A DNA stretch of 50,028 nt, taken from contig CANGUP010000003.1 of assembly GCA_947457105.1 (NCBI GenBank), positions 1-50,028 of the forward strand. Direction: 5' to 3'. The stretch's first letter is position 1. Each line of letters starts with the position of its first letter. The notes under the pieces were generated by a model that saw only the letters and a list, made by a program, of their open reading frames with translations, was not told where the DNA came from and searched no databases. The stretch comes from Flavobacteriaceae bacterium. Its GTDB lineage: Bacteria; Bacteroidota; Bacteroidia; Flavobacteriales; Flavobacteriaceae. The position numbers and the translations under genes were made by a program. Shown in pieces: positions 34,204 through 43,293 of the stretch.

Positions 34204-34980
34204 TTATTCTTGATTAATTAAAAAAGGAGTTTTACCATCAGTTACAATTATTTTTGTGTTTGGTGATTTTGATAATTCATTGAAAGCATCAATACTTCTT
34301 AGCTTTATGATTTCATTTGTCAAACCTTCTGATAATATTTTTTGAGAATCTCTTGTACCTTTTGCTTCAATTATTTTTCTTTCGGCTTCAAATTTTTCTT
34401 GTTGTAAAACAAACTCCATTCTCATTGCATCTTGCTCTGCTCTAAGTTTACTTTCAATTGACTGCGATAGCCCAACAGGTAATTGTATACTTTTCATTAA
34501 AACAGATTCTATTATAATTCCTTTATTTTGCAGATTGCTAGACATTCTTTTCAATATATCTGCTTCTATTTCAGATCTTTTACCAGAATGCATATCTTTA
34601 GCAAAATATTGAGCACAAATATCTGCAGATGCAGAACGGAATACATTGGCAATAATTCCTTCATAATTTAGGCCAAGGTCATTTACAATTTTTACCACGT
34701 CAGTTTTTTCTAATCTGTAAAGAATAGAAATTTGAGAAGTAATACTAAGACCTTCTTTACTTGGTAAGTTTAAACTCAATTCTAAATTTCTTGTTTGAAT
34801 TGAGGTACGAACGATTTTTGAAGTAAATGGATTAAAAAATACTGGTCCTTGAGGATAAACTTGATCAGACAGTTTTCCAAGTTTTTGTTTTAAACCAACT
34901 TCACCAGGTTTAATAGTTACACAGCTTGTTAATGTAAAACTCGTAATTAGAATTGCGATAATTGTTTTCATAGTTTTCAT
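34204..34980 (-). CDS. SPFH/prohibitin-domain lipoprotein
   Basis: A 258-residue lipoprotein (MKTMKTIIAILITSFTLTSC; lipid Cys20) with an SPFH/Band 7 domain. It has 'VTIKPGEVGLKQKLGKLSD', 'QGPVFFNPFTSKIVRTSIQ' and 'LPSKEGLSITSQISILYRL', then a Glu/Ala/Lys-rich helical region ('LRAEQDAMRMEFVLQQEKFE'). Such proteins oligomerise on membranes and organise proteases or microdomains. A lipid anchor instead of an N-terminal helix is noteworthy. I start at ATG 34980; an upstream in-frame ATG would read the poly-A tract as a run of lysines before the signal peptide. It is followed 31 nt later by icd. Confidence 0.82.
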   Translation of the reverse strand: MKTMKTIIAILITSFTLTSCVTIKPGEVGLKQKLGKLSDQVYPQGPVFFNPFTSKIVRTSIQTRNLELSLNLPSKEGLSITSQISILYRLEKTDVVKIVNDLGLNYEGIIANVFRSASADICAQYFAKDMHSGKRSEIEADILKRMSSNLQNKGIIIESVLMKSIQLPVGLSQSIESKLRAEQDAMRMEFVLQQEKFEAERKIIEAKGTRDSQKILSEGLTNEIIKLRSIDAFNELSKSPNTKIIVTDGKTPFLINQE

Positions 34981-34995
34981 TTTTTTTTTTTTTTT
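34980..34995 (-). repeat. 16-nt poly-A tract at the SPFH gene start
   Basis: On the coding strand a run of A residues immediately precedes (and shares one base with) the ATG. A homopolymer of this length in the leader is a potential slippage site that could alter initiation or expression. It can also be mis-sequenced. Confidence 0.65.
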
Positions 34996-35010
34996 ACAAA
35001 ATTCTAATAT

Positions 35011-35038
35011 TTTGTTCATATATTTTTATTTATATTTG
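35011..35038 (+). promoter_or_regulatory. Promoter of the LysR-type gene
   Basis: TTTG (35011-35014) and TATATTTG (35031-35038), 16 nt apart, precede the start codon by 24 nt. The spacer is shorter than the usual 19 nt. Confidence 0.5.
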
Positions 35039-35062
35039 TAATGATATATATAAAATATTTTT

Positions 35063-35986
35063 ATGAATTATACACTGCATCAACTTCAAGTTTTTTTGAA
35101 AATAACTCAAACTAAAAGCATAACTAAAGCTGCAGAGGAGTTACATCTTACGCAACCAGCAGTTTCAATTCAATTAAGAAATTTTCAAGATCAATTTGAA
35201 ATTCCTCTCACAGAGGTTATAGGAAGAAAATTATATGTAACCGATTTTGGTAAAGAAATTGCTGCTGCTGCTGAAAATATAATTAATGAAGTTTATGCAA
35301 TTAATTATAAAACTCAAGCTTTCAAGGGACAATTATCAGGAAGGTTAAAGTTGTCTGTTGTTTCAACAGGAAAATATGTTATGCCATATTATTTGTCTAA
35401 ATTTATGAAAAATAATGTTGAGGTAGAGCTCGAAATGGATGTTACTAATAAAAGTAAAGTTTTAAAATCCCTAAAAAATAATGAAATAGATTTTGCATTA
35501 GTGTCAATACTTCCAAACGATATAGCTGTTGAATCAATACCTCTTTTGGATAATAAATTATTTTTGGTAGGGAATAAGTTTACCGAAATATATCAAGATT
35601 CAAGTTTATTAAAATATGTTTCAAATCAGCCTCTTATTTATAGAGAATTAGGTTCTGCAACAAGACTTTCAATGGAAACTTTTCTTGATAAAAAAGGTAT
35701 TATTCCTAATATGAAAATACAATTAACATCCAACGAAGCAGTAAAACAGTCGGTTATAGCAGGTTTAGGGCTTTCAATTATGCCGCTTATTGGTTTAAAA
35801 AATGAATTGGAAAAAGGTGATATTAAAATTATTCCGATAAATAAACTTCCTTTAGTATCAAGTTGGAGATTGACTTGGTTGAAAGGCAAAAAGTTGAGTC
35901 CAGTGGCAAAAGCTTATTTAGATTTTGTAACCAAAAATAATGAGGAAATTAAAAACAATCATTTTGCATGGATTAATAATTACTAA
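35063..35986 (+). CDS. LysR-type transcriptional regulator (CbbR/CysB-like subgroup)
   Basis: A 307-residue LTTR. The winged helix at the N-terminus has 'LHQLQVFLKITQTKSITKAA' and 'LHLTQPAVSIQLRNFQDQF'. The effector domain begins 'GRLKLSVVSTGKYVMPYYLS' and includes 'NNEIDFALVSILPN' and 'SNEAVKQSVIAGLGLSIMP'. The 'KYVMPYYLSKF' and 'GLGLSIMP' segments resemble CbbR, which controls CO2-fixation or carbon genes elsewhere, but here the target is unknown. It is divergent from the SPFH-icd run (which ends with the SbtA-like gene), so that run is the obvious candidate target. The 3' end overlaps the convergent LETM1-like gene by 4 nt. Confidence 0.82.
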   Translation: MNYTLHQLQVFLKITQTKSITKAAEELHLTQPAVSIQLRNFQDQFEIPLTEVIGRKLYVTDFGKEIAAAAENIINEVYAINYKTQAFKGQLSGRLKLSVVSTGKYVMPYYLSKFMKNNVEVELEMDVTNKSKVLKSLKNNEIDFALVSILPNDIAVESIPLLDNKLFLVGNKFTEIYQDSSLLKYVSNQPLIYRELGSATRLSMETFLDKKGIIPNMKIQLTSNEAVKQSVIAGLGLSIMPLIGLKNELEKGDIKIIPINKLPLVSSWRLTWLKGKKLSPVAKAYLDFVTKNNEEIKNNHFAWINNY

Positions 35987-37173
35987 TCCTCCAAATTCTC
36001 ATTAAAAGCTGAAGGTAATAATTGGGGAATAAATTTTATCAAAATAGGCAATAACAATCCGCCACCAGGAAGTAAAAAAATAGTTAAAGACGGAATGCTT
36101 TTGCAAATGTCGAGTAATTGTTTTTTTACTTTCTTTTTTTCTTCTGAACTTAAATCTTTTTGAGTTGATTTGGCTAGAAGTTTCATCAATTCTTTGCTTT
36201 CAGAAATTTCTTTAGTCAATCGTTTTTGATTTCTTTTAATCAAAACTTGAACTCCAGTGGTAGTTTGATCGTAAAAATGCTTTACCGGATTGGAATAATT
36301 AAAATACTGAATTTCTTTTTTGTGCAATGTTATAAATTCATTGGTTGCAATAACACTTTCAATAATAAAATCGCTAGATATTGACATGGCTTCTGCCAAT
36401 TTATGAAGGAAATACACTTCGTCATTTTCTACTTTACCATCATTCCAAAGTGTGATTCCTGCTAAATCTAATAAATAGAATTTTTCTAAATCATTTGTAA
36501 AGTAATCTAATGGTAATTCCTCTAAATTCTGAATACTTACTTTTGAAAATTTGGTATAACGAACCGACGCTTCAAATAATTTAATCAATAAATCATCGTG
36601 CTGCGACTTAATAGTCTTAACCTTTAATGCTAAAGAAACAATACTCATAATCGTTTCTTCCATGCGTTTCAAGTATTTTTCTCGAATCTCTCCTTTTTGT
36701 AGATATTGGTGAAATGCTAAAACATCAACAAACAATAGGGCATTTGTTACAATATGAGAGAAATTTTTACTAATGATATCTTTGTTAGTTTGAACGCGTT
36801 CGTTTATTAAAGTTTCCAATTTTGAACTCGAACTAGAAGTCATTATTTTATCAAAAAGCACAAAACCTTTTGGTGTCATTTCCTTGTAAAAGGCAACTGT
36901 TTTTTTGATAAAGTCTTCTGAATTTTCTTTTTGAAAAGTAAATAGATAAACATCAAGAAGTGATGTCAGTAAAGCAACTTTAGAAATTTCATCCGATTTC
37001 CATTGTGATATTTCTATTGTTGGATTGGAATTTATTGCAATAATATGGCCATAAATAAATCCAGTAGCTCTAATATTTTTATAAAACGATAATTCATCAA
37101 TAGTAGTGTCGAACAATGATTTTTGTTCCACAAAATACTTATCAATCCAACCGTGTGCAGATGGGTTTATCAT
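35983..37173 (-). CDS. LETM1-related protein
   Basis: A 396-residue protein whose last 60-70 residues ('KQLLDICKSIPSLTIFLLPG' then 'GGLLLPILIKFIPQLLPSAF') match the membrane-associated core of mitochondrial LETM1. LETM1 has been linked to cation exchange and ribosome binding. The long N-terminal part is mostly helical with no signal peptide, so it should be cytoplasmic with a membrane-inserting C-terminal hairpin. Similar flavobacterial proteins are annotated 'LETM1-related biofilm-associated'. Biofilm function is from that annotation, not from this sequence. It stands between a convergent LysR gene and the fad operon's terminator. Confidence 0.75.
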   Translation of the reverse strand: MINPSAHGWIDKYFVEQKSLFDTTIDELSFYKNIRATGFIYGHIIAINSNPTIEISQWKSDEISKVALLTSLLDVYLFTFQKENSEDFIKKTVAFYKEMTPKGFVLFDKIMTSSSSSKLETLINERVQTNKDIISKNFSHIVTNALLFVDVLAFHQYLQKGEIREKYLKRMEETIMSIVSLALKVKTIKSQHDDLLIKLFEASVRYTKFSKVSIQNLEELPLDYFTNDLEKFYLLDLAGITLWNDGKVENDEVYFLHKLAEAMSISSDFIIESVIATNEFITLHKKEIQYFNYSNPVKHFYDQTTTGVQVLIKRNQKRLTKEISESKELMKLLAKSTQKDLSSEEKKKVKKQLLDICKSIPSLTIFLLPGGGLLLPILIKFIPQLLPSAFNENLED

Positions 37174-37332
37174 AGCTTTATTTAGAGTTGCAAAGCTAGG
37201 TATTTTTAAGATAGTTCAAGATTATAAATGTTAAGATTTTATTGTCAATAATTTTTTTGTAAGTTTTAATATGATTATTAATTAACCAATTCAAGTATTT
37301 ATTCCTTTTTAATATTTATTCAATTTTTATAA

Positions 37333-37372
37333 TAAATACTAAAAAAAAACCACTCAATTTCTCGAGTGGTTT
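37333..37372 (-). terminator. Terminator of the fad operon
   Basis: Read on the minus strand, AAACCACTC (37364-37372 complement) pairs with GAGTGGTTT (37347-37355 complement) across an 8-nt loop, then a T run (complement of the A run at 37341-37349). It lies 27 nt beyond the fadE stop. Nothing else is seen in the 225-nt gap to the LETM1-like gene. Confidence 0.85.
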
Positions 37373-37398
37373 CTTCTAACAATTAACTTAACTAAAAA

Positions 37399-39189
37399 TT
37401 AAAAACAATAACTATTTTCGGCTACTAATTTTGCAGTGATTGTTTCTCTCAATCCTACAATATTAGGCATGTTGGTATATTTTGTAAAACGTCTTAATCC
37501 CATTAGCATCATACGTTGTTCATCGCCTTCTGCAAAAGAAATGATGCTTTCTTTTCCTCTAGAAGCTACGATATCAACGGCTTTGTATAAGTATAATTCA
37601 GCCATTGCAACTTGTTCTTTAACAGCCTCTTTACCTTTTGATTTTACTAATTTTTCAGTTCTTAAAATGGTACTTTCAGCCATATAAATTTCAATTAACA
37701 TATCAGCTGCAGCCATTAATAGTTGTTGGTGAGCATCTAAATCCATTCCGTATTTTTGAACAGCAGCACCTGCTACCATTAGGAACGCTTTTTTCAATTT
37801 GTCAACCATTTCTTTTTCTTCCGAAAATAATTCAGAATAATCTGGTGTGTCAAAGGATGGAATTCCCATTAATTCTTCTTGTACTTTCATTGCTGGTCCA
37901 AGTAAATCAACGTGACCTTTCATTGCTTTTTTGATTAACATTCCAACCGATAACATTCTGTTGATTTCGTTTGTTCCTTCATAGATACGAGCTATACGAG
38001 CATCTCTCCAAGCACTTTCCATTGGTGTGTCTTCTGAGAATCCCATTCCACCATAAATTTGAATTCCTTCGTCAGCACTGTTTTGAACATCTTCCGAAAC
38101 GGCTACTTTAAGGATTGAACATTCGATAGCAAATTCTTCAACTCCTTTTAATTCAGCTTCTTGATGACTTGCGCCTTCAGCTTCACGAAGTTTGATTCTG
38201 TTTTCAATGTCTTTTGCTGCACGATAAGTAGCGCTTTCACCTGCATAGGCAGATGTTGCCATTTCTGCTAATTTATATCTAATTGCTCCAAAAGAGGAAA
38301 TAGGAGTATTAAACTGAACTCTTTCGTTTGCATAATTAACTGCATTTGAAGTAACACGACGTTGTGCATCTAAACAAGCTGCTGCCAATTTGATACGTCC
38401 AACATTCAAGGCATTCATTGCGATTTTGAAACCTTCGCCACGAGCGGCTAACATATTTCCAACTGGAACTTTAGTATCAGCAAAGAAAACTTGACGAGTA
38501 GAAGAGGCACGAATTCCTAATTTATGCTCTTCTTCACCCATTGAAATTCCGTTGCTCGGATCATTTTCTACGATGAAACCTGTAATGTTTTTATCATCTT
38601 CAATTCGAGCGAAAACAATGAATACAGAACAGAAACCTGCATTAGAAATCCACATTTTTTGTCCTGTGATTTTATAATGCGTTCCATCTTCTGATAAAAC
38701 GGCTTTTGTTTTTCCAGAGTTGGCATCTGAACCTGCGCCTGGCTCTGTTAAGCAATAAGCTCCAAACCATTCACCAGTAGCTAATTTTGGTACGTATTTT
38801 TGTTTTTGTTCTTCCGTTCCGTATAAAGTGATTGGCATAGTTCCAATTCCGGTATGGGCACCAAAAGCAGTTGAAAACGAACCTGTTGCACCCGAAATAT
38901 AATCACAAACAAGGCAAGTATCTACAAATCCCATTCCCATACCTCCATAAGCTTCAGGTACAGCAACGCTCAAAAAGCCCATTTCACCAGCTTTACGCAT
39001 GGTTTCTTCCGTAAATGCATAGTCTTTATGCTCAAATCGGTCTTTGTTTGGCCAAATTTCTTTATCAACGAATTCTTTAACAGAATCACGCATCATGATT
39101 TGCTCTTCCGAGAAATCTTCTGGTGTAAAGACATTTTCACATTTGGTTTCTTTCACCAAAAATTGTCCACCTCTTGTTATATCTTCCAT
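37399..39189 (-). CDS. fadE: Acyl-CoA dehydrogenase (FadE type)
   Basis: First oxidation step of fatty-acid beta-oxidation, using FAD and passing electrons to ETF. 596 residues, nearly the length of Bacillus FadE (about 594). 'FSEEQIMMRDSVKEFVDKEI' begins the dehydrogenase fold. 'AYCLTEPGAGSDANSGKTKA' and 'GQKMWISNAGF' bind FAD and substrate. The catalytic glutamate lies in 'ARIYEGTNEINRM'. A C-terminal helical extension of about 150 residues ('LKKAFLMVAGAAVQKYGMDL...') is typical of this subgroup. It is last in the marR-fadN-fadA-fadE cluster; the gap to fadA is filled by a decayed S23 element. Confidence 0.9.
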   Translation of the reverse strand: MEDITRGGQFLVKETKCENVFTPEDFSEEQIMMRDSVKEFVDKEIWPNKDRFEHKDYAFTEETMRKAGEMGFLSVAVPEAYGGMGMGFVDTCLVCDYISGATGSFSTAFGAHTGIGTMPITLYGTEEQKQKYVPKLATGEWFGAYCLTEPGAGSDANSGKTKAVLSEDGTHYKITGQKMWISNAGFCSVFIVFARIEDDKNITGFIVENDPSNGISMGEEEHKLGIRASSTRQVFFADTKVPVGNMLAARGEGFKIAMNALNVGRIKLAAACLDAQRRVTSNAVNYANERVQFNTPISSFGAIRYKLAEMATSAYAGESATYRAAKDIENRIKLREAEGASHQEAELKGVEEFAIECSILKVAVSEDVQNSADEGIQIYGGMGFSEDTPMESAWRDARIARIYEGTNEINRMLSVGMLIKKAMKGHVDLLGPAMKVQEELMGIPSFDTPDYSELFSEEKEMVDKLKKAFLMVAGAAVQKYGMDLDAHQQLLMAAADMLIEIYMAESTILRTEKLVKSKGKEAVKEQVAMAELYLYKAVDIVASRGKESIISFAEGDEQRMMLMGLRRFTKYTNMPNIVGLRETITAKLVAENSYCF

Positions 39190-39231
39190 GGTTTTTATGT
39201 TTTTTTTAGTTTAATAGTTATTTTATTTTTT

Positions 39232-39692
39232 TAGAAAATAGAAAATAGAGAATAGAAAATAGACGGGATTATTGAGAAGATACTTTTCTTTAATCCATTT
39301 TGAACGACATTGTCATTCTTTGAAATTCTTCTATTTTCTTTTCTAATTTTTTGAAGGTTTCTTCATCAATATATTTTCTATGTTTTGCAACAATTAATTA
39401 TCTTATCAATTCAAAAGAAGAGCATAAAGCAATATCAACAAAATGACTAAACGATTTGTCCTTTAGAAATGAACCTTAAGTAATATTACTTGGAATAGAA
39501 ACAGAACAACAGCTCATTTGAGAACTTAAATCATATCTTTCATATTTTGGAAACTCTAATAAAATATCAGAAATATCATTTGCAATTTCAATTCCTAATT
39601 GCCATACTTTCAAATTTTTATAATTATGTCTCATACCTTTTAGATTAATTAAGCGTAAAGTACAAAGTCTATTTTCTTTATTCTATTTTCTA
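39232..39692 (-). mobile_element. Decayed S23 element with TAGA-type inverted ends
   Basis: One end is at 39232-39264 (units TAGAAAATAG, AGAATAGAAAATAGAC). The opposite, inverted end is at 39667-39692 (GTCTATTTTCTTTATTCTAT and TTTCTA). GTCTATTTTCT is an exact 11-nt inverted match of the inner ends. A dead S23 gene lies between. The whole 514-nt gap between fadE and fadA is this element. Confidence 0.65.
39290..39634 (-). pseudogene. S23 four-helix-bundle pseudogene
   Basis: The minus strand from ATG 39634 encodes 114 codons collinear with the intact S23 gene at 4148. It has 'MRHNYKNLKVWQLGIEIAND', 'YERYDLSSQMSCCSVSIPSN', 'KSFSHFVDIALCSSFEL' and 'EEFQRMTMSF'. Two in-frame TAA codons (positions 53 and 79) interrupt it. 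The first replaces the Glu of the family's SNIAEG motif; there are no frameshifts. The reading frame is otherwise fully preserved, so inactivation appears recent. Confidence 0.85.
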
Positions 39693-39703
39693 TACTCTTC
39701 AAA

Positions 39704-40885
39704 TTACAACAATTCATAAATACCCGCAGAACCTTGTCCAGTTCCAACACACATACTTACGATTCCGTATTTAGATTTTCTTAATCGCATTTCTTCAAAT
39801 AATTGTACTGATAATTTGGCTCCTGTACAACCTAATGGATGGCCTAAAGAAATTGCACCACCGTTTACGTTAATGATATCAGGATTTAAATTTAATTCAC
39901 GAGTTACTGCTAATGCTTGTGATGCAAATGCTTCATTTAATTCAATTAAATCAATATCATTTAATGTTAAACCTGCTTGTTTCAATACTTTAGGGATGGC
40001 TTTTACTGGACCAATTCCCATGATTCTTGGTTCAACTCCTGCAGATGCAAAATTTACTAATCTCGCAATAGGAGTTACACCTAATTCTTTTACCATTTCT
40101 TCGCTCATGATAAGTACAAATGCCGCACCATCACTCATTTGTGAAGAGTTTCCTGCAGTTACACTTCCATCAGCTGCAAATACAGGTTTTAGTTTTCCTA
40201 AAGCAGCAATATTTGTGTCGGCTCTTGGTCCTTCATCTTTATTTACAACGTAAGATTTGGTTTCTTTTTTACCATTTTCATTAATAAATGTTTGCTCTAC
40301 AGTAATTGGAACAATTTGTTTGTCAAATTTACCTTCGGACTGAGCTTTTAATGCTTTTTGATGTGAATTGTAAGCAAACTCATCTTGATCTTCACGAGAC
40401 ACGTTGAATTGTTTTGCAACAGCTTCAGCGGTTAAACCCATTCCCCAATAATAATCTTCATGACCTTCTTTTGCTATAGCGTAATCTGGTGTTGGTTTAT
40501 ATCCACCCATTGGAATAAAACTCATGCTTTCAGCGCCACCGGCAATGATACAATCTGCCATTCCACTTTGGATTTTTGCTGTTGCCATTCCGATAGTTTC
40601 TAATCCTGAAGCGCAGTATCTATTTACTGTTACTCCAGGAACGTCTGTAACTTTTAGTCCCATTAAGGAAATTAAACGACCTACATTTAAACCTTGCTCA
40701 GCTTCTGGCATTGCGTTTCCAACCATTACATCGTCGATACGCGTTTTGTCAAAATCAGGCAATTGAGCCATCATAAATTCGATGGTCTCAGCAGCTAATT
40801 CATCAGGTCTTTTGAATCTAAATACTCCTTTAGGAGCTTTTCCTACCGCAGTACGGTATCCTTTTACTATATATGCTGTTTTCAT
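39704..40885 (-). CDS. fadA: Acetyl-CoA acyltransferase (thiolase)
   Basis: Last step of beta-oxidation: thiolytic cleavage of 3-ketoacyl-CoA. 393 residues. Catalytic Cys91 lies in 'VNRYCASGLETIGMA'. The conserved 'ELNEAFASQALA', 'GGAISLGHPLGCTGA' (catalytic His) and 'SMCVGTGQGSAG' (second Cys) are present. It is 3 nt from the stop of fadN, so the two are translated together as subunits or partners of the beta-oxidation complex. Confidence 0.93.
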   Translation of the reverse strand: MKTAYIVKGYRTAVGKAPKGVFRFKRPDELAAETIEFMMAQLPDFDKTRIDDVMVGNAMPEAEQGLNVGRLISLMGLKVTDVPGVTVNRYCASGLETIGMATAKIQSGMADCIIAGGAESMSFIPMGGYKPTPDYAIAKEGHEDYYWGMGLTAEAVAKQFNVSREDQDEFAYNSHQKALKAQSEGKFDKQIVPITVEQTFINENGKKETKSYVVNKDEGPRADTNIAALGKLKPVFAADGSVTAGNSSQMSDGAAFVLIMSEEMVKELGVTPIARLVNFASAGVEPRIMGIGPVKAIPKVLKQAGLTLNDIDLIELNEAFASQALAVTRELNLNPDIINVNGGAISLGHPLGCTGAKLSVQLFEEMRLRKSKYGIVSMCVGTGQGSAGIYELL

Positions 40886-40888
40886 AGT

Positions 40889-43279
40889 TTAGTTTCTTAA
40901 CGGTTTCCCTTTAGTAAGCATGAATTGGATTCGTTCCAACGTTTTTCTTTCAGTACAAAGTGATAAAAATGCTTCACGTTCGATGTCTAATAAATATTGT
41001 TCACTTACTAATGTTGGTTCTGATAAATCACCTCCTGCCATTACATAAGCAAGTTTATTTGCAATTTTTAAATCGTGTTCAGAAATGTATTTTCCTGCTA
41101 CCATTTGGTTTGTTCCTACTAAGAACATTCCTAATGCTTGTTTACCTAAAACTTTGATATCAGTTCTCCTTACTGGTTGAGTGTAACCTTGATCAGCCAT
41201 TTGCAATGCTACTTGTTTTGCTACTGCAATTTGACGGTCTTTGTTTACGACTACAATGTCTTTTCCTTTTTGTAAAATTCCTAAATCGAAGGCTTCATAT
41301 GCTGATGTTGCTACTTTTGCCATAGCAATTGTTAAGAAATGCTCTTGCAATACATTTAATTCGACATCATTTTTACGGAATAAATCTGAAGCACGTAAAG
41401 CCATTTCTTTAGAACCACCACCACCAGGAATTACTCCAACTCCAAATTCTACTAAACCAATATAGGTTTCAGCAGCGGCAACAACTCTATCAGCATGCAT
41501 ACTCATTTCGCATCCACCGCCAAGCGTCATCGCATGTGGAGCAACAATCACAGGAATAGAAGAGTAACGTACTCGCATCATCGTGTCTTGGAACATTTTG
41601 ATAGCCATGTTCAATTCATCATATTCTTGCTCGACTGCCATCATAAAAATCATACCGATATTTGCACCAACAGTGAAATTTGTACCTTGATTAGCAATTA
41701 CTAATCCTTTGTAATCTTTTTCAGCTAAGTCAATTGCTTTGTTGATTGCGGTTAAAACGCCACCACCAATAGTATTCATTTTAGAATGGAATTCTAAGTT
41801 TAAAATGCCGTCACCTAAATCGATTACTGTTGCATCCGAATTACCCCAAACTTTGTGACTTTCCCTAATATTATCTAAATTGATAAAGGCATCTTGACCT
41901 GGTTTTTCTTCTTGAGATTTTGATGGAATGTTGTAGAAACATGTTTTACCATTTTTAACAGAGTAAAATGATTTATTTCCTGAAATCAACATATCCGTTA
42001 CCCAAGCTGCTGGTTTGTATCCTTCAGCTTCCATAATGGCAATGGCTTTTTCTACACCAATGGCATCCCAAATCTCGAATGGACCGTTTTCCCAACCGAA
42101 ACCAGCTTTCATAGCGTCGTCGATTTTGTAGAATTCGTCAGTAATTTCAGGAACTCTGTTAGAACAGTAAGCAAACATTGCTGAGAAATTTTTTCTGTAG
42201 AAATCACCAGCTTTGTCTTTTCCTTTTACTAAAACTTTGAATCTATCAATTGGTTTTTCGATAGTTTTTGTCAGTTCTAAGGTTGCGAACGAAGCTTTTT
42301 TAGCCGCTCTGTATTCTAAAGTATCTAAATCTAATGATAAGATTTCTTTACCTTCTTTTTTGTAAAATCCTTGTCCTGTTTTACTTCCTAACCATTTGTT
42401 GTCCATCATTTTGTTGATGAAATCTGGTAGTTTGAATAATTCGTGTGCTTCGTCATTTGGACAATTGTCATAAATTCCGTTAGCTACATGAACTAAAGTA
42501 TCTAAACCAACTACGTCAACAGTTCTGAAAGTAGCCGATTTTGGACGACCAATAACTGGACCTGTTAATTTATCAACTTCTTCAATGGTTAATCCCATTT
42601 CTTTCACTTGATGGAACAAACTTTGGATTCCGAAGATTCCAATTCTGTTTCCAATAAATGCTGGAGTATCTTTGGCAATTACTGAAGTTTTTCCTAAAAA
42701 TTTTGAACCATATTCGAATAAGAAATCCAATACTTCTTGTGATGTTTTTGGACCTGGAATGATTTCGAATAATTTCAAATAACGTGCAGGATTGAAGAAA
42801 TGCGTTCCGCAGAAATGTTCCTGAAAATCATTGCTTCTTTCTTCACTCATAAAATGAATAGGAATTCCTGAAGTATTTGAAGTTACCAAAGTTCCTGGTT
42901 TACGGAATTTATCGATTTGTTCGAACACCAATTTCTTGATGTCTAAACGTTCTACAACTACTTCGATAATCCAATCGCAAGTTGCAATTTTGGACATATC
43001 ATCTGTCGTGTTTCCTGTTGTAATTCGACTTGCAAATTTCTGACTGTAAATAGGCGATGGGTTGCTTTTTAAAGCATTTGCCAAATGGTCATTTACCACA
43101 CGATTGCGAACGACTTTACTTTCTAAAGTTAGTCCTTTCTTTTCCTCAATTTCAGTTAGTGCGTTAGGCACAATGTCTAAAAGGAGTACTTCCAATCCGA
43201 TGTTAGCAAAATGACAAGCAATTCCAGAACCCATGATTCCAGAACCTACAACTGCCACTTTTTTAATTGTTCGTTTCAT
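40889..43279 (-). CDS. fadN: 3-hydroxyacyl-CoA dehydrogenase / enoyl-CoA hydratase (FadN type)
   Basis: A bifunctional beta-oxidation enzyme of 796 residues. The N-terminal 3-hydroxyacyl-CoA dehydrogenase has the NAD motif GSGIMGSGIACHFA (12-25), 'CDWIIEVVVERLDIK', 'TSNTSGIPIH' and 'HFFNPARYLKLFEIIPG' (catalytic His). The C-terminal part (about 475 onward) is an enoyl-CoA hydratase with 'VIANQGTNFTVGANIGMIF' and 'APHAMTLGGGCEMSMHADR', the oxyanion-hole loops. Dehydrogenase-first order and length match Bacillus FadN rather than E. coli FadB/FadJ, where the hydratase comes first. Gene order fadN-fadA-fadE is the same as in Bacillus. Confidence 0.9.
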   Translation of the reverse strand: MKRTIKKVAVVGSGIMGSGIACHFANIGLEVLLLDIVPNALTEIEEKKGLTLESKVVRNRVVNDHLANALKSNPSPIYSQKFASRITTGNTTDDMSKIATCDWIIEVVVERLDIKKLVFEQIDKFRKPGTLVTSNTSGIPIHFMSEERSNDFQEHFCGTHFFNPARYLKLFEIIPGPKTSQEVLDFLFEYGSKFLGKTSVIAKDTPAFIGNRIGIFGIQSLFHQVKEMGLTIEEVDKLTGPVIGRPKSATFRTVDVVGLDTLVHVANGIYDNCPNDEAHELFKLPDFINKMMDNKWLGSKTGQGFYKKEGKEILSLDLDTLEYRAAKKASFATLELTKTIEKPIDRFKVLVKGKDKAGDFYRKNFSAMFAYCSNRVPEITDEFYKIDDAMKAGFGWENGPFEIWDAIGVEKAIAIMEAEGYKPAAWVTDMLISGNKSFYSVKNGKTCFYNIPSKSQEEKPGQDAFINLDNIRESHKVWGNSDATVIDLGDGILNLEFHSKMNTIGGGVLTAINKAIDLAEKDYKGLVIANQGTNFTVGANIGMIFMMAVEQEYDELNMAIKMFQDTMMRVRYSSIPVIVAPHAMTLGGGCEMSMHADRVVAAAETYIGLVEFGVGVIPGGGGSKEMALRASDLFRKNDVELNVLQEHFLTIAMAKVATSAYEAFDLGILQKGKDIVVVNKDRQIAVAKQVALQMADQGYTQPVRRTDIKVLGKQALGMFLVGTNQMVAGKYISEHDLKIANKLAYVMAGGDLSEPTLVSEQYLLDIEREAFLSLCTERKTLERIQFMLTKGKPLRN

Positions 43280-43293
43280 TTTTTTCTTTTTAA

